Shown piece by piece: positions 1 through 11,583 of a DNA stretch of 64,000 nt. This stretch comes from Lactifluus volemus. Taxonomy: Eukaryota > Basidiomycota > Agaricomycetes > Russulales > Russulaceae. The stretch lies in contig WTXI01000003.1 of NCBI GenBank assembly GCA_022376515.1, positions 1,426,001 to 1,490,000 on the forward strand, given 5' to 3'. How positions within the stretch are numbered: position 1 is the stretch's first letter; each line of letters opens with the position of its first letter. Under the pieces are notes generated by a model, which ran no database searches, was not told the DNA's origin, and saw only the letters and a program-made list of their open reading frames with translations. A program made the translations under genes and the position numbers.

Positions 1-11
1 CTAATGTCCCT

Positions 12-77
12 ATTGAAAAGCAGAAATACATGAAACTGCAGCACATGCCACAGTTTCGTGTATTTCTGCTTTTCAAT
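12..77. repeat. Near-perfect 27-bp inverted repeat (hairpin)
   Basis: Bases 12-38 and 51-77 are reverse complements with one mismatch in 27, separated by a 12-base loop. The arms start with ATTGAAAAGCAGAAATACA. It could be a foldback transposon remnant or a transcribed hairpin; no coding sequence is attached to it in this window. Confidence 0.85.
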
Positions 78-1037
78 GCTTGGCCTGGTTCTTGTATGAC
101 TGATTCTTTTTTCTGAATGACACTTTGGGAATTTCATCCACCAGCACATTGGTAGGTGCTGATCAGGATATCAATGAACTGTATGATCATTTTGGCCCCA
201 TTCCTCATATACATATCAACTTTCATCTTGTAACTTAGGAAGTATGGTTGACAGATCATGAAATCTGTTTTGGCAACACAATGAGTTTGCTGACAGCATT
301 GCAGCCATGCAAAATGGATTTAGAGACCAGATCTGGCGTTGTGCTTGGATGCTGCCTCTCAGTCGTCAACTTTTCTTGTCGAACGTTTGAACATCAACGA
401 CCTTCTCGTAGAGTCCGTGGTACGTATCACGACTTCAGTCAACTTGCAGTCGGAGCTTTAGAAAAAAAAAGTCTGAGCACGGGTGCAAGGTCAAGGCGGC
501 TGAGCTTCAGGCAAGGATCGCACCGAAGTTCATTCTTCCTGTGACACGTGTATCCTCCGATCAATCTACCCATAGGCCGTGTATGTAGGGGGCTTCCCCG
601 ATGGCATTCCAGCCACGCGGCGGCTTCATCCTCGCAATTTGGTCGCTGCTGATCGGTATCACCGTGGTCAGGCTCCAAAAAGCTGAAGAAGATCGAACAT
701 GGTATCTTCTACGTGGCAGAGTTGACGCATTGACGAACCGAGTGGCGTTTGATCCATTCATTCTGAATAACGAACACTTCTACATTTTTCAATCCTGGGC
801 TGTCAGGTGTGGTCACTCAATCAAATGAGGTCACCGGTTCCATTCTTTTTGTTGTTCACAGCTACGCGAGTACAGGGTGTTGGTGCCTTTTTTCTGGATC
901 ATGACTTTTGGTTTAAGGATATCTACCTCAAGGTATCAAACCTTCTATAGAAAGCACGCTTGGAGAAGTCCGAGGAATTAGGCGTTCAGTGCGCGCACCG
1001 ACCGGAAATTATGTATATACATATATCCCAAGGTTGA
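78..1037. other. No recognisable gene
   Basis: Only short overlapping open frames without known motifs are seen on either strand. The end nearest 1038 should contain the 3' UTR of the minus-strand gene that follows. Confidence 0.4.
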
Positions 1038-2144
1038 CTATTTGTAAATACCTTCTCTTAAACGCGCATTAGCTTGTGATACGGCACGGTAGATGTCTGT
1101 AGCAGCAGACTCGGGCAGACCATACAGCTGAAGTATCTGAGGGACCGCGTCACGTCTAAGAAGCACGTTCTGTTCTTCGTCCTTCTTGTCCTCAGAAATA
1201 GTTTGTTTTTTTGAATCAGGGAGCGCGTTTGAGGGTGCGAGTGACGTATAAATGTCGTCTAAATCAGCATCGGAGTGTGGGACAATTGCACCACGCTGTA
1301 AGAGTGACTGAAGGTAATCCGATGCTTTGTATGCTAAAAAAAAGAGCGCATAAGAAGGACAGGATACCAGCAAGTGGAGGGTGGTGGTACCTCTATAATG
1401 TGACCATGACCGCCAAACACAAAAAAAAAATGGCAAGTTGGGTATCACGGCTGTCAGTGGATTATTTTATAGCGAGCGCGGCGGGTGTTGTATCATTGAC
1501 ACATACGGATCAGCATAAATGGTGCAGTCAGCGGTGCCAAAAGCATCCACATATAAAACCCCTTGCGGTGCCGTGGTGACCGCCTTGAAAGGATTGATTC
1601 AAGATGAGCCAATGGCGAGGTGCCAACGAATTTAGGATGGACAAGTGGGATCTTGTTTGTGGAGGCATGTTCAGCACTAACGGTTATAGTCTGAGCTATG
1701 ACACGTACGAATGCGGTTTTCTTCTGCTCCTCGGTTGGGCTTCTTGGATTAGAAAGTTTGGGACCCATGGAGGGATCCACGCCCTTCAAGGCCAGCTCCT
1801 CAAAGTCAACCCGGTCCACAAGCCTCTCTCCATACGCAAATACTTTATACTATATCGCGAATGCTTTGAATCCGACCCTCGAGGCGATGATCGGAGACGA
1901 CACGAAGGTTACTGACCTTCCATGAACTCTCCGGTGCTTTGCCAAACCGGGCCCAAATGCTGGTAGCCTTGCCAGTCGCCCAATCAATCAACCCAGTTCG
2001 CTTGTTTTCTGCCTTAGGGGGCATTTGGAAGTGATAATAGACCAATGGCGAGGGTTCTCCCGTATGTCTTGGGCCGCGTACGGAGCTGGTCAGAGGCAGG
2101 GCAATGATACGCATAGGGAGCCTAGCTTTTGATACGACAGACAT
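1038..2144 (-). CDS. Mitochondrial K+-H+ exchange-related protein (Mit_KHE1 family)
   Basis: The family (yeast YDL183C and relatives) is linked to potassium/proton exchange in the inner mitochondrial membrane. The N-terminus reads MRIIALPLT, followed by YYHFQ, the usual opening of the family. After an intron comes GERLVDRVDFEELAL, a family hallmark. Two hydrophobic segments follow (around FYMWMLLAPLTAPFMLIR and PNLPFFFCVWRSW), then a polar tail with a short helix ending LREGIYK. At least four introns interrupt the gene. I chose the Met at 2144, just before the conserved MRIIALP; the Met at 2114 is also possible. It is head-to-head with the small gene at 2377. Confidence 0.8.
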
Positions 2145-2376
2145 CGTGTTTTTTTGTGAAAAAGTCTCGCAGGGTAGACCACAGACGAAGGACAAAAGGC
2201 TCTTAGCGGTGAACGCGGACACTTGAAAGAGTACCCGACGGCAAACGAACGCGCGTTGTTGGCCTCTTCACCGTGACGACTTGCGGGCGCTCCGACGGCC
2301 AGTTGATGAACTCGGCCCGGCTCGCGACTTTGACAATTTATCGGTCGTGTGTTCTCCTTCCTCGATCTAGTTAGCC
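2145..2376. promoter_or_regulatory. Shared divergent promoter region
   Basis: 232 bp separate the start codons of the minus-strand Mit_KHE1 gene and the plus-strand gene at 2377, so both promoters must lie here or overlap the 5' ends. No specific factor site was identified. Confidence 0.5.
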
Positions 2377-2815
2377 ATGAACTCGCCCCTCGAACCAGCA
2401 TCCCCTGCATCATCCTCATCCGAGTCGCTTACGGATGATGTTTCTCAATCTCAAGAGTACTCCTCCCCAGCGACCAACGAGAAGGTGGAAAGATCGAGTT
2501 TTATATCCAACACTTTCGCCTTTGCCAAAAATGTCGCAAAGCGTCGTCTACCCGGTGGATCTACCAAGACGACGAGCAATCGCGATTCCAAGGCGCGGCG
2601 TAGAGAGGGTAGCCACAGGAAGGGAGGCCAACCCGATCGGAAAGACAATGCCAAGGGTAAAGATGACCTCCTGGATGTTGCTCTCTTCGAAGAATTGAAA
2701 AGAAGTATGTCGTTCAATCGATAGGGTCGATATCATTCATTCTATCCCCCCCTTTTTTCTTTTGCAGAAATTGGAGACCCTCTCAACGACGACGTGATTA
2801 AACGTACCGCCTGAG
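2377..2815 (+). CDS. Small basic hypothetical protein (about 124 aa)
   Basis: I do not recognise this protein. It has a Ser/Pro/Glu-rich N-terminus (about 40 residues), then a strongly basic middle with KRR and RRR clusters, and a C-terminal segment DLLDVALFEELKR that looks helical. An intron from 2705 (GTATGT) to 2768 (TTTTGCAG) joins exon 1 to a 47-base last exon, giving the ending GDPLNDDVIKRTA. Without splicing the protein would end nine codons after the donor. The composition suggests a nuclear or nucleic-acid-bound protein, but that is inference only. It is divergent from the Mit_KHE1 gene and followed by the ZIP transporter on the same strand. Confidence 0.6.
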
Positions 2816-3032
2816 TTGGTTGGTGCCCATGCATGAACACTATCGATGAAGGGGCTGACTCTGGCAGTGGGTACGATCGGTTAACTTTGTCAATTGTATT
2901 GTATATGTAGAGTGTAGAGTACAAGTGAGCGAGGCCAATCAGTCGTCTTTGTTATGCACGTGTAAATCACTGTGATCACCTTGTCAACTCTCCCATCGAG
3001 CCGAGTTTGCTTTCGGAAGCTCTTGTAATACC

Positions 3033-4247
3033 ATGTCTTCATTACTCATTCTCCTGACACTTTCAGGCTTGCTTGGTCTTACGTCCTATGGCTTTGGCAT
3101 TCTCCCACTATCGTTCACGTTCTCAGGTGAGCGTATTGACGAAACCTAACCTCGACCTCGTCTCACACCGATAGTAGCAGCGCACATGTCGAAGCTTTCC
3201 TCTCTAGGAACCGGTCTTCTTTTGGGAGCCGCATTGGGCATCATTATACCAGAGTACGTCCGTGAGTTGTTCTGCTATTGTAACACTGGCCAATCATAGG
3301 GTTGACTTTACCATCCAGGGGAATCGAAGCGCTAGCGCACAGTCGACCATCCTCCCCGCTGGAAGGAACCTCAGTTGCCCTGCCACTTCTCTTTGGCTTT
3401 ACGTTCATGCTCGTCGTGGAACAACTGAACTCGTCTCATGCAAATCACCCTCACCACCGCCTGCACACCTCGGACCATCATGCAGGTGCAACTTCACCCG
3501 ACTCGGTCTTTGATGTCGAACTGGCCGAGACCGAGGATGGCGGAGATGATACACCTCGTCAACAGCGCGCCAGCATCCCAAGGATCAACGTCGAGGGCGA
3601 TTTGCCGCTCTCCGCATACCCGATCACCATTGGCCTCGTAGTTCACAGCTTGGCTGATGGCCTCGCCCTCGGAATGTCAGTGCTGTCAAAAAATGACGAT
3701 TCTTCAGCGTCCTACGGCTTGTCTCTAGTGGTCTTTCTGGCTCTTGCGGTGCATAAGGGTGCGCATTCATTGAAAATGCTCTTTCCCTTCCGTTACTCAC
3801 TTTGGTCATCATTTTCTACGCTCACGTAGCTCCAACCGCCCTCGCTTACACGATTTCTCTCATGTCGACCTCCCTCTCGCGGGCGGACTGTAAAAGACAC
3901 TTGTTGCTGTTCAGCACCTCAACACCGGTTGGAGCTATCGCCTCGTACGCGACTTATTCGTATTTCGGTTCGGGGCAAGCAGACGGCGTCGGCACTGCTC
4001 TACTCATTTCCGTGAGTTCTGTTCAGAGGAACCTCAACAAGTACATTCAACCAAGCGTCTTTAGGCAGGAAGTTTTCTCTATGTGGCAACCGTGCTGCAG
4101 CCGGTCTCTCATGATCGCTCATCATCCGAAGGGGTTAGCACAAGAACGCGAATTTTTCTCCTCGTGTTGGGGATCTTCACCCCCTTTGCGATGGGCACTT
4201 TAATCGACCATGGTCACGGTCATAGCACAGGGGTCGTCCCGTCATGA
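3033..4247 (+). CDS. ZIP family zinc transporter, SLC39A9 (ZIP9)-like
   Basis: Multi-pass zinc (or other divalent metal) importer of the ZIP family, expected in Golgi or another internal membrane by analogy with ZIP9. Five exons (3033-3126, 3178-3253, 3319-3758, 3830-4011, 4065-4247) encode 324 residues with no frame conflict. TM1 contains LSGLLGLTSYGFGILPL, then GTGLLLGAALGIIIPEG. A His-rich loop (HANHPHHRLH, DHH) precedes the metal-site helix GLVVHSLADGLALGMS, where His, Asp and Gly match the ZIP motif. The next helix contains LALAVHKAPTALAY, again typical, with conserved His-Lys-Ala-Pro. The C-terminus has FTPFAMGTLIDHGHGH. The stop lies 78 bp from the stop of the convergent TFIIIC gene. 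Confidence 0.9.
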
Positions 4248-4325
4248 CCAACAAAAGACTTACCTGGGAAGTGAGCCATTTGTACAAGATGGGTACAAAG
4301 AAAGGTGGCAATATTTTTCGTAGAT

Positions 4326-7300
4326 TTACAAAGTGAGCCAACGACGATACAGGTCTTCGGCCAAGGCGTTTGCGCCAGTCGTTACAAATATTAGAGATAA
4401 GTTATAGGCAGCCTCTCTGGCCAATCCAACATCCTGCGCCAAGTTAACATCGCCGACAGTTTCTATTGGAGAGAAGGTAGACATACGTCAGGGTTGTTTC
4501 TCGTCCTCTTCTCCGCTATTTCGAGTACGCGCTCATAGTGTTTGACTGCGAGACTATGAAGTCCTATGTCGACGGTGAGAACGATCATAAAAGGGATCAG
4601 AGACAACCCTTGCTCACCGAGCTGTTGAAACGCGCGACCAAAGTTATACTCAACTTCATCGGACTCGGCCGCCTCCGCTTGGCGGAGCGCACGGTATCGT
4701 GTAAGGAATGCCATTGCCTTGTGACATCGTTTGGCCGTCAGTCAGATGATGATTGACGAGCAAGCTTCAAGTTTACTTTACCTGAGCGACGAGGTGATGC
4801 CTGTTGTCAGATTGCCGTTGCATTGCGCGACCCATTGAAGCGATCGCCAGTCCGAGACATATCATGGGGTCATTTGGACAATAGTCGTATGCATGGAGAA
4901 GGTAGACTGAAGACGCGGGTTAGACCTTCCAAATCAGAAACAAAAAAGGGTTTTTAGCACGCACAGATTGCGCTTTGGTAGCTCTTCCCTGCCAAACAGA
5001 TATGGCCGTACAGAGCGAAAATGGCGGGGTTATCCTTCGTTGGTGGCTGAGGCGCCGGGTTCTTCTCGTCGCCTTCCACGCCCTCTGGGTTAGGCTCATC
5101 CTCAGCGCCTTCCTCGGCTTCACCAGGTTTACTCATGCCCCAACGGCGAGGGACCACATTCCACTTCAACGCCTCCTTATTATGTACGGCTGTGTCATAT
5201 AGCCTCATCTCGCGAAACAGGTGCTTCTGCAAAGTGGAGGCAATAAACGCATCCGTGGAGCGATAGCCACTTGCGACGCAGGCACAGAGCATACGCAGGG
5301 GTTCGTTATTGAACTGGTGGATGACGATGAACTTGCGGCAATGTTCGACAACGATGGAATACCGTTGAGCGTAGATGGCACAGGCTGTATTGGTTTACGG
5401 TGGCGATCCAAGTAGAGGTACGGCGACACTCACCGATCAACGCGAGGCGTATAGTGTCTTGACTTTGGCGGTCCACGTAAGCATTCGAAACCAGGACATG
5501 ATTTAGAACTTCATCCGCGAGCTCGTATTCTCCGCGTTTCGTGAGAAGAAATGCGTACTATGAAGCTCTTAGGTCCTCGCATAGTAGATATGTGAAGGGC
5601 CTTCACCTGCATAAACAACCGCAGCCAGTTGTCGAAGGTGACACTGCGGAAATTGTCCACAGCCTTTGACTTGTTACTCTCGTTAGCACGGTCGTGGGAG
5701 AGCCTCACACGCTCTATTTGTAAAGTGAGCCACGAGAGCCAAGGGGCAGCCGTGGGCCGGTCCTTACCGATGTCCAAGTGAAGACGTGAAGCCATTTCGT
5801 CTTCACTTTCTTCAGTGGTTTTTGCTGACTGTTTCGCTCTCTTCGGTAGCATTCCCCGGAATGGGTTGCTCTAGACAACGGAGGAATAAAGTCCGTTCGA
5901 ACATCGCGATCGTACAAGTGTCGGGATGCTCACCCTAGATGTCCGGAATAGATTTCTCGTTTCTCGGAACATGTCGACCAGTTTTTCTGCTTCGAGAATC
6001 CACTCCCGCTCCGCAAGTTCTTGACCCTCGCACCTTGGGGGAGTAGCATCTTTGGCCAGAGTTCACGAAGAAGCTTATATCCGCGCTTTACTTCGTGTTC
6101 TTTCTTTCGCTCTAGTTCATGTAGTTGTGGCAGCGTCAACCTTCCCGTTTTCGATACTTTACTCTTCTTCTTGGTAGTCGACTCCTCAAAGAGCGAGGAA
6201 CTCGGGGTATCCGCAGAGTGCGCACTGAGTGCGGCATCTTTAGGGCGTCTCTTTCGCGAGTCAATCACTGTGATGCGAGTTAATACAACACCTGTTCAAC
6301 GATATTACGGTAAGACACACCTTGATATACAAGATCCAGGGCTTTTCGCGGCTCATGCAGCACCTCATATATCCCTGCCAATCGCATCTTGACATCGTTC
6401 AAGGATGCATCCAAGGAAAGTACTAGGAAAGTATTATGTTTGAACCAAGGGGGAAAAGACATCATTGATACATACTGGTTTCATAGACCTCAGCAGCGTC
6501 TTGAAGTTGTCCGAGCATGTGGTAACATGTCGCAACCTGGAGGAGAACATGCAAGCTACTTGTCTGTGGGCGAGTAAGCAACAAGGTGACAAAATGTGTG
6601 GGGGCATACCCCAGCGTCCTGGCCAAGCATTTCGTAAATAGGTCGGGCTTGAGCGTACATTTCTCGATCAAAATATGCATCCGCGATTTCCACGAACAAG
6701 GCCGCATAGTCGACGATCTCCTGGCCCAAAACAATGCTGGCGTGGGCCTGGTTTGGGTCAGTATGTACAGCCACACTCGAACGTTATGCATACACACCAT
6801 GCCTTCTTCTATGTCACCCATCTTGATCCTCGCGACAGCTAGCCGATGTCGCGCGTTCACATCGAGTGGATACTTTCCAGGGGGTAGCTCGCGCTCGCGC
6901 CCATTCACCGTCCTCCAGTCTGCTTCATCGTATTCCCTATCATCTTCACAGGAGTCCCATAACTTCTGTGAGCCACGTCCCTGAAGCCATCGGCACCCGC
7001 TGCGTATGACACGGATGGCCTTCTCGAAACCGCCCATAGTGTTGAATATGTCAGCGAGGACCAAAATCTCCATGAGACCGTATCCACCACCGGGAACTTC
7101 GTGGCCGGTTTCGGGATTAATGCCGTGACCCATTGGGAAGGTTTCCGAGTAGTGCGCAAGAGCGGCCTCGTACAACTGGGCACATAGACTGAGGTCGGAG
7201 AGTTCGATGAGAATAGGCCGAAGTTCCTCGAGGACTGCCAAGTCGTGTGGAATACGTTTCAATAGCGCAAGTAGCGAATTCCTCGCCTTATCGCGATTCA

Positions 7301-8267
7301 ACATCGTAGGACGCGAAGTGACGGAAAACTCTCACCGTTCGATTGTCACCAATCTCCTTCGCAAGCGCTGCGCGGTCCCACAATGCGTTGAGGTTTGACT
7401 GATCTAGGTTGTGGACCTTTCCATAGCAGTACAGTGCCTGCTGACTGAAGCCCATTTCTCTGTGGTCGTCATGTATACTTAGGACATATCTCAGGCAATA
7501 CCCATACGCACTTTGATTCTTTAGCCAGACGTTCCCATTCCTCGGCATCGTGGTGAAGATGTGCACCCATTATGCGAAGCTGCAGTGCTTTCTGAGGCTG
7601 TCCAAGGTCATGGTAGCAGTTAGCAAGCACAGACCACGCCGATGTTGCACGAGGTTCTATTCGAATGACTTCCTGCATGGTTCGAATACTCTCCTGTATG
7701 TTTCCATCGATATATGCTTGGTTTCCCTCCCCAATAAGGGCTTTTACTTGCTGAGATAACGCCACTCCTGGGCGCCGACCATGATGCTGTACAGGAATTA
7801 GTTCAAGCCGTAATGTCTGATGATGGCAGAGACGTACTTTCTGTCGACTTTTGCCAATCCCAGACGCAGCTCTTAGGTCGTTTCGAAACTCTACTTCCTG
7901 TTCCTCAATGTTAAGATCCCATTCCTTGCCTAAGACGCCGATGGCAGACGCTTCATCAGCCAGCCTAATATTTTGGACCAAACGGCTCGAGACGATGACC
8001 ACTTTAGAACAACGACAGTGACGAAAGATGCGATTTTGACACACTCAAAGTCCCCTTCTATACGAAGTTCAGCCCCTGGCAATTCAACATCCTCATTATT
8101 TCCTTCTTGTTCTCCGTCGGATGTGTGTCCTCCGCCTGAATTGGACCAAGTTGAACGCCAAAATTGAATAAAAATATCGACACACTATATGAAGAGCCTT
8201 CCTCAAACTCTGAATTTTCGCTGAAGGCAGAGCCATCGTCCTCAATATCATCCTCTGCTGGTGTCAT
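4326..8267 (-). CDS. TFC4: TFIIIC subunit with TPR repeats (Tfc4/tau131, GTF3C3-like)
   Basis: TFIIIC recognises internal promoters of tRNA and 5S genes and recruits TFIIIB and RNA polymerase III in the nucleus. tau131 is the TPR scaffold subunit. The N-terminus is acidic (EDDIEDDGSAFSENSEFEE). N-terminal TPRs include GNQAYIDGNIQESIRTMQEV and ANCYHDLGQPQKALQL. Further TPRs follow (CYGKVHNLDQSNLNALWDRA, AARDSLL-type helices, TCYHMLGQLQDAAEVYE, LAGIYEVLHEPRKALDLVYQ). A charged linker precedes the C-terminal conserved block with LAEREWILEAEKLVDMF. About 15 short introns are needed. Between 6020 and 6045, near a run of five G on the plus strand, the conserved frame shifts by one missing base; no intron can explain it. 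The start at 8267 is head-to-head with CET1. Confidence 0.85.
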
Positions 8268-8404
8268 GTCTGAGCGGAGCGGAGCATCGAGACGGGAAAA
8301 TCGGTCCGGGCTGCTCTGATAGACAAAGGATGCTTACGGTCACTTAAACCACTTTCTTCACGCGCCGCTGCTACGCTCACCTACGTTCCGTCTTTCTCCA
8401 ACTC
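8268..8404. promoter_or_regulatory. Shared divergent promoter of TFC4 and CET1
   Basis: Only 137 bp separate the two start codons of oppositely oriented genes, so transcription of the TFIIIC subunit and the capping triphosphatase must start from one short region. Confidence 0.55.
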
Positions 8405-9586
8405 ATGGACCCTCGGGATCCTCAATACGTCTCCGGCTCAGAATCAGACGCTGACTACGGTCTTCGCCCTTCAAAACGCGCTCGCCGCACCCCTCCTCCG
8501 GACCGCGACAGAACAAACGGAAGGGCCGCTACCTCCTCTGTCATGCCACCACTTTCCCTCTCTATCCTCGGAGTGGAACCTCTGGATGAGTTTATTCGCG
8601 AAGTTGCAGACTTTGTTCACCATTCGATCATGACGCGGCCACCAGACCTACAGGGCGAGATTGAGGTCGAGGCAAAGATTGGTGTGCTGAAGGACAGAGG
8701 AACAGGTAACAGGCTTCACTTACCTGTCCTCGTTGAGACAAGTATGGTCACCGTCGCCCTGATAGCTGGAAAACTAACTATTTCCGGCAGTTCTTGCCCC
8801 AAAAGCAGCAGACTGTCAATTTGAGTCTAACATGTCCGTAGTGAGTCCTAGATAGATATCCGTTCATCAATGACTTGGGTCACGTTCGCCTTTTAGATGC
8901 AGCACAGACACTATAATACGCTTCTTAATAAGCTCAAAGAAGAATCTGACAAGCCGGGATACCATTCGTCGCCGATCGCGTACACTCACTCACACCTCGT
9001 TGACTCGTTCTATGCGCCGGAGAACCCCAGGGAGAGAGACAAGATACGCGTAACGCGTAACGAAAAGACCGGGGAGGTCATTGCGACTGTGAGGAAGGTG
9101 CGCCTAGGCAACTTGGATATCTACAATCCAAAGCGTGCGGCGGATTGGCGCATTAGCGTGAACGTCGAAGTTCCAGGTGCATACTCATCCCTTATGGTGC
9201 ATAAGATGAGAGACACTTATCGTTCCTTTCAGTACAACACCCGTTGGGTTCGTCCACGCACACACGGCGAAAGGACCGTATCAGCTATTCTCACGAGGAG
9301 TTTAACGTAGATCTAACACAGGTCACATCCTATACAACGCCGGGATCTCAGGTAGGTTGTATCGCATTGCCTCAGTCAGTAGTGCCTCCTCAATGTTTTA
9401 TAGACAGAACTTCTCCACGAGCTAGAGCTGGAATTTGCTAATTCACGATTGCTCGCAGCGGCGGCTGCGAAACGAGGCGATGAGAGTAGCGCGGAGGTTG
9501 AACGGTCGGCGTTCGATGAGCTCATTCGAGCTTTCGTAAATAACGCTCGAATACTAGTCCGCAATGCTGCGGGGGGCTGGCAGTGA
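8405..9586 (+). CDS. CET1: mRNA capping enzyme, RNA 5'-triphosphatase (Cet1-like)
   Basis: Removes the gamma-phosphate from nascent RNA 5' ends, the first step of cap formation in the nucleus; metal-dependent tunnel-fold family specific to fungi and some protists. The polar N-terminus contains RPSKRARRTPPPDRDR. The catalytic metal-binding strand is GEIEVEAKIGVLKDRGT with paired glutamates. Later strands read FESNMS, then MQHRHYNTLLNKL, KIRVTRNEKTGEV, RISVNVEVP and RRKDRISYSHEEFNVDLTQV. The closing strand HELELEFAN supplies the second EXE metal site. Introns at about 8733-8790, 8839-8896, 9176-9230 and 9353-9403 restore one frame throughout. The gene looks intact. It converges on the Rad60-like gene with 191 bp between stops. 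Confidence 0.9.
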
Positions 9587-9777
9587 CTTCGTACTATGTT
9601 CCGTCTTCTGTGTTTATGATTTCCCACGGGCTATGCCACTCCTCGGTTGTGTTGTCATTTTCCTTATATTATATTTTTCTACACATCATGTCGGACATGA
9701 CGGACAGATTCTGAACTGAATACAACCGTAGCAAGACCAAAGACAGCAGTATCACCAAGAAAATTTGGGTAATGATG

Positions 9778-11493
9778 TTACAGACCTGTAACCTCGACCT
9801 GATCTCCATCTTCCAGGTCTGCCTCGGAAATTGGTATATCTGGGCTCATGTGCTCGCCATCAATCATGAGCCGTGGGCCGCTAGCAGCGCTCTTCCCACG
9901 GGAGCTCTTTCCCTCAGAATATGCATATTTGTCCGCGATCCCAGCACGTCTCAAGAACGCCTTGACTATAGCGCCACAAGTCGTTGTTGGCCGTACCTTG
10001 AGAGTCACATCTTTCGTTACACCCGATCGTACAACGAGTTTGAATACGTCGTCGTCGTCATCCTCTGCCATTGATCGTGCATCCGATTCAAATCCAGGGT
10101 CCTCTTCCGCGCTACATGACGGAGAGGACGATTGTGAGGGTCCATCCGCAACCGGCGGAGGGCGCTCGTGCCGATGTTCACGAAGATATTCGAAAGTCGT
10201 TAAATCAGATGCGTCTATATGCCATACGTAAATAGCATGCATGCACCGTCTTTAGATACAATCGTACCCAGTTGTGCTTCAGCCCAGATCCCTAAGCTGT
10301 GTGGTGTTGCAGATGCGAATACGCGCGAACCACTCTGTGTTAGGACAAGCGACTTGGTGAAGATACTGGCGGAGTCGGCAACCTCTTCGAAGAGCGCGTG
10401 GAAAGTGTCGTGCTAGATGAAAGGTTCACAAAATCCCATGGAAGTAGGAGTGAGAGCAATACCCTTTTCATTTCGAAGGTCCAAACATCAGCACGACCAT
10501 AAGCGTTCTGCGGATGTGGCTGCCAGTGAACTTTGATGGTCACAATCTCTGGCCCGCCTCTACTCTCGAAGTCGCCCCCGCGATTTACATGAGCCTTTAC
10601 TTCGCGCGCAATAGAAGCGAGATCTTCATCCAACACAATAGTATCAATCGAGTCATCGATGTACTCATTTGTTGGAGAATCGGGGCGTGGAGAATGTCCC
10701 AATGCGTTGCTGCAGTGACGCATAAGATTCCTAGAAGGAGTTCTGCCGAGGAATGCTCACCTAACGACCTTCCGAACGTTCAAAATCTGTTGCATGGAGA
10801 GCTCTGGCGGAGGGGTCAATGACCTTGATCGGCTGCGCTGCCGTGTGTTGGCCTTTTTGTTCTTAGTGCCATCAGAGGTGGATCTGTCTGCCTCTTTAGA
10901 AGTTGCATCGACGATTTCCGGGTCGCTCTCGTCATCAGATGTCAGTAAGCTAATTGCCAGGGTTTCAAGGGTCAGCGAATGCTTTATGATCATAGTTGCA
11001 TCCAACCGCAGGAGCAGGCTGGAGCCGGAACGATCGACTCGCAAGGCGTTACAACTTGGGTAGACCGCAGGGATGAGATGGGGATGATAACTTACGTGAC
11101 ATCGGCCTGCTTGGTCCATTCTGGGAGGTCGTTGTCTTCCCGTTGTCTCACTTTCCGTCGCTTTTTGGGCGTGCCAGAGTCATCGGAGGGCACCTCAACG
11201 TCCGAGTCCCCGTCAGCGGATTGTTTGACCTGTTCTGGAATATCCACATTAGTTTCACTGAGCATGATTTTCAAGTAAGTAAAGAGAAACTCGCCCTTTG
11301 CAAGCTCATCTAACTTCTTCCAATCCTTCGCAGTCCTATTTCGATTCCGCATGAAGAGCTCATCGCCCCTGTCAAGCTCCGATTCCCTGTCTGTCTTAGC
11401 AAGCGACATCGCAGGCGTAACAGAGGAGACCGCATGCTGGACGTGTTCATTGGCCTGGCGATTCGCTGGACGAGGGCGAGGGCGAGGAGGCAT
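9778..11493 (-). CDS. rad60: Rad60/Esc2/NIP45-like protein with SUMO-like domains
   Basis: Members of this family act with SUMO and the Smc5/6 complex in recombination repair and genome stability. The N-terminal half is disordered and basic/acidic (PPRPRPRPANRQ, KKRRKVRQRED, RQRSRSRSLTPPPE). The middle contains a first ubiquitin-like fold (ETVTIKV-type strand IVTIKVHWQPHP and ADVWTFEMKR). The C-terminus is a clear Rad60-SLD ubiquitin-like domain: FKLVVRSGVTKDVTLKVRPT, then AFLRRAGIADKYAY, then RLMIDGEHMSPD and DLEDGDQVEV. Four or five short introns are needed. Start at 11493 is chosen because it begins the Pro/Arg-rich frame and lies 90 bp from the divergent GCFC start. Confidence 0.75.
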
Positions 11494-11583
11494 GACAGAT
11501 GGTGGGCTCTAAACTAGCGTGGGAGAACTCGGGGCGCGTCAGTCCACGCCCGGTAACCGAAGACACGCGAACAACATTAAAAC
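11494..11583. promoter_or_regulatory. Very short divergent promoter, Rad60-like / GCFC
   Basis: Only 90 bp lie between the two ATGs on opposite strands, the shortest intergenic promoter in the window. Confidence 0.55.
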
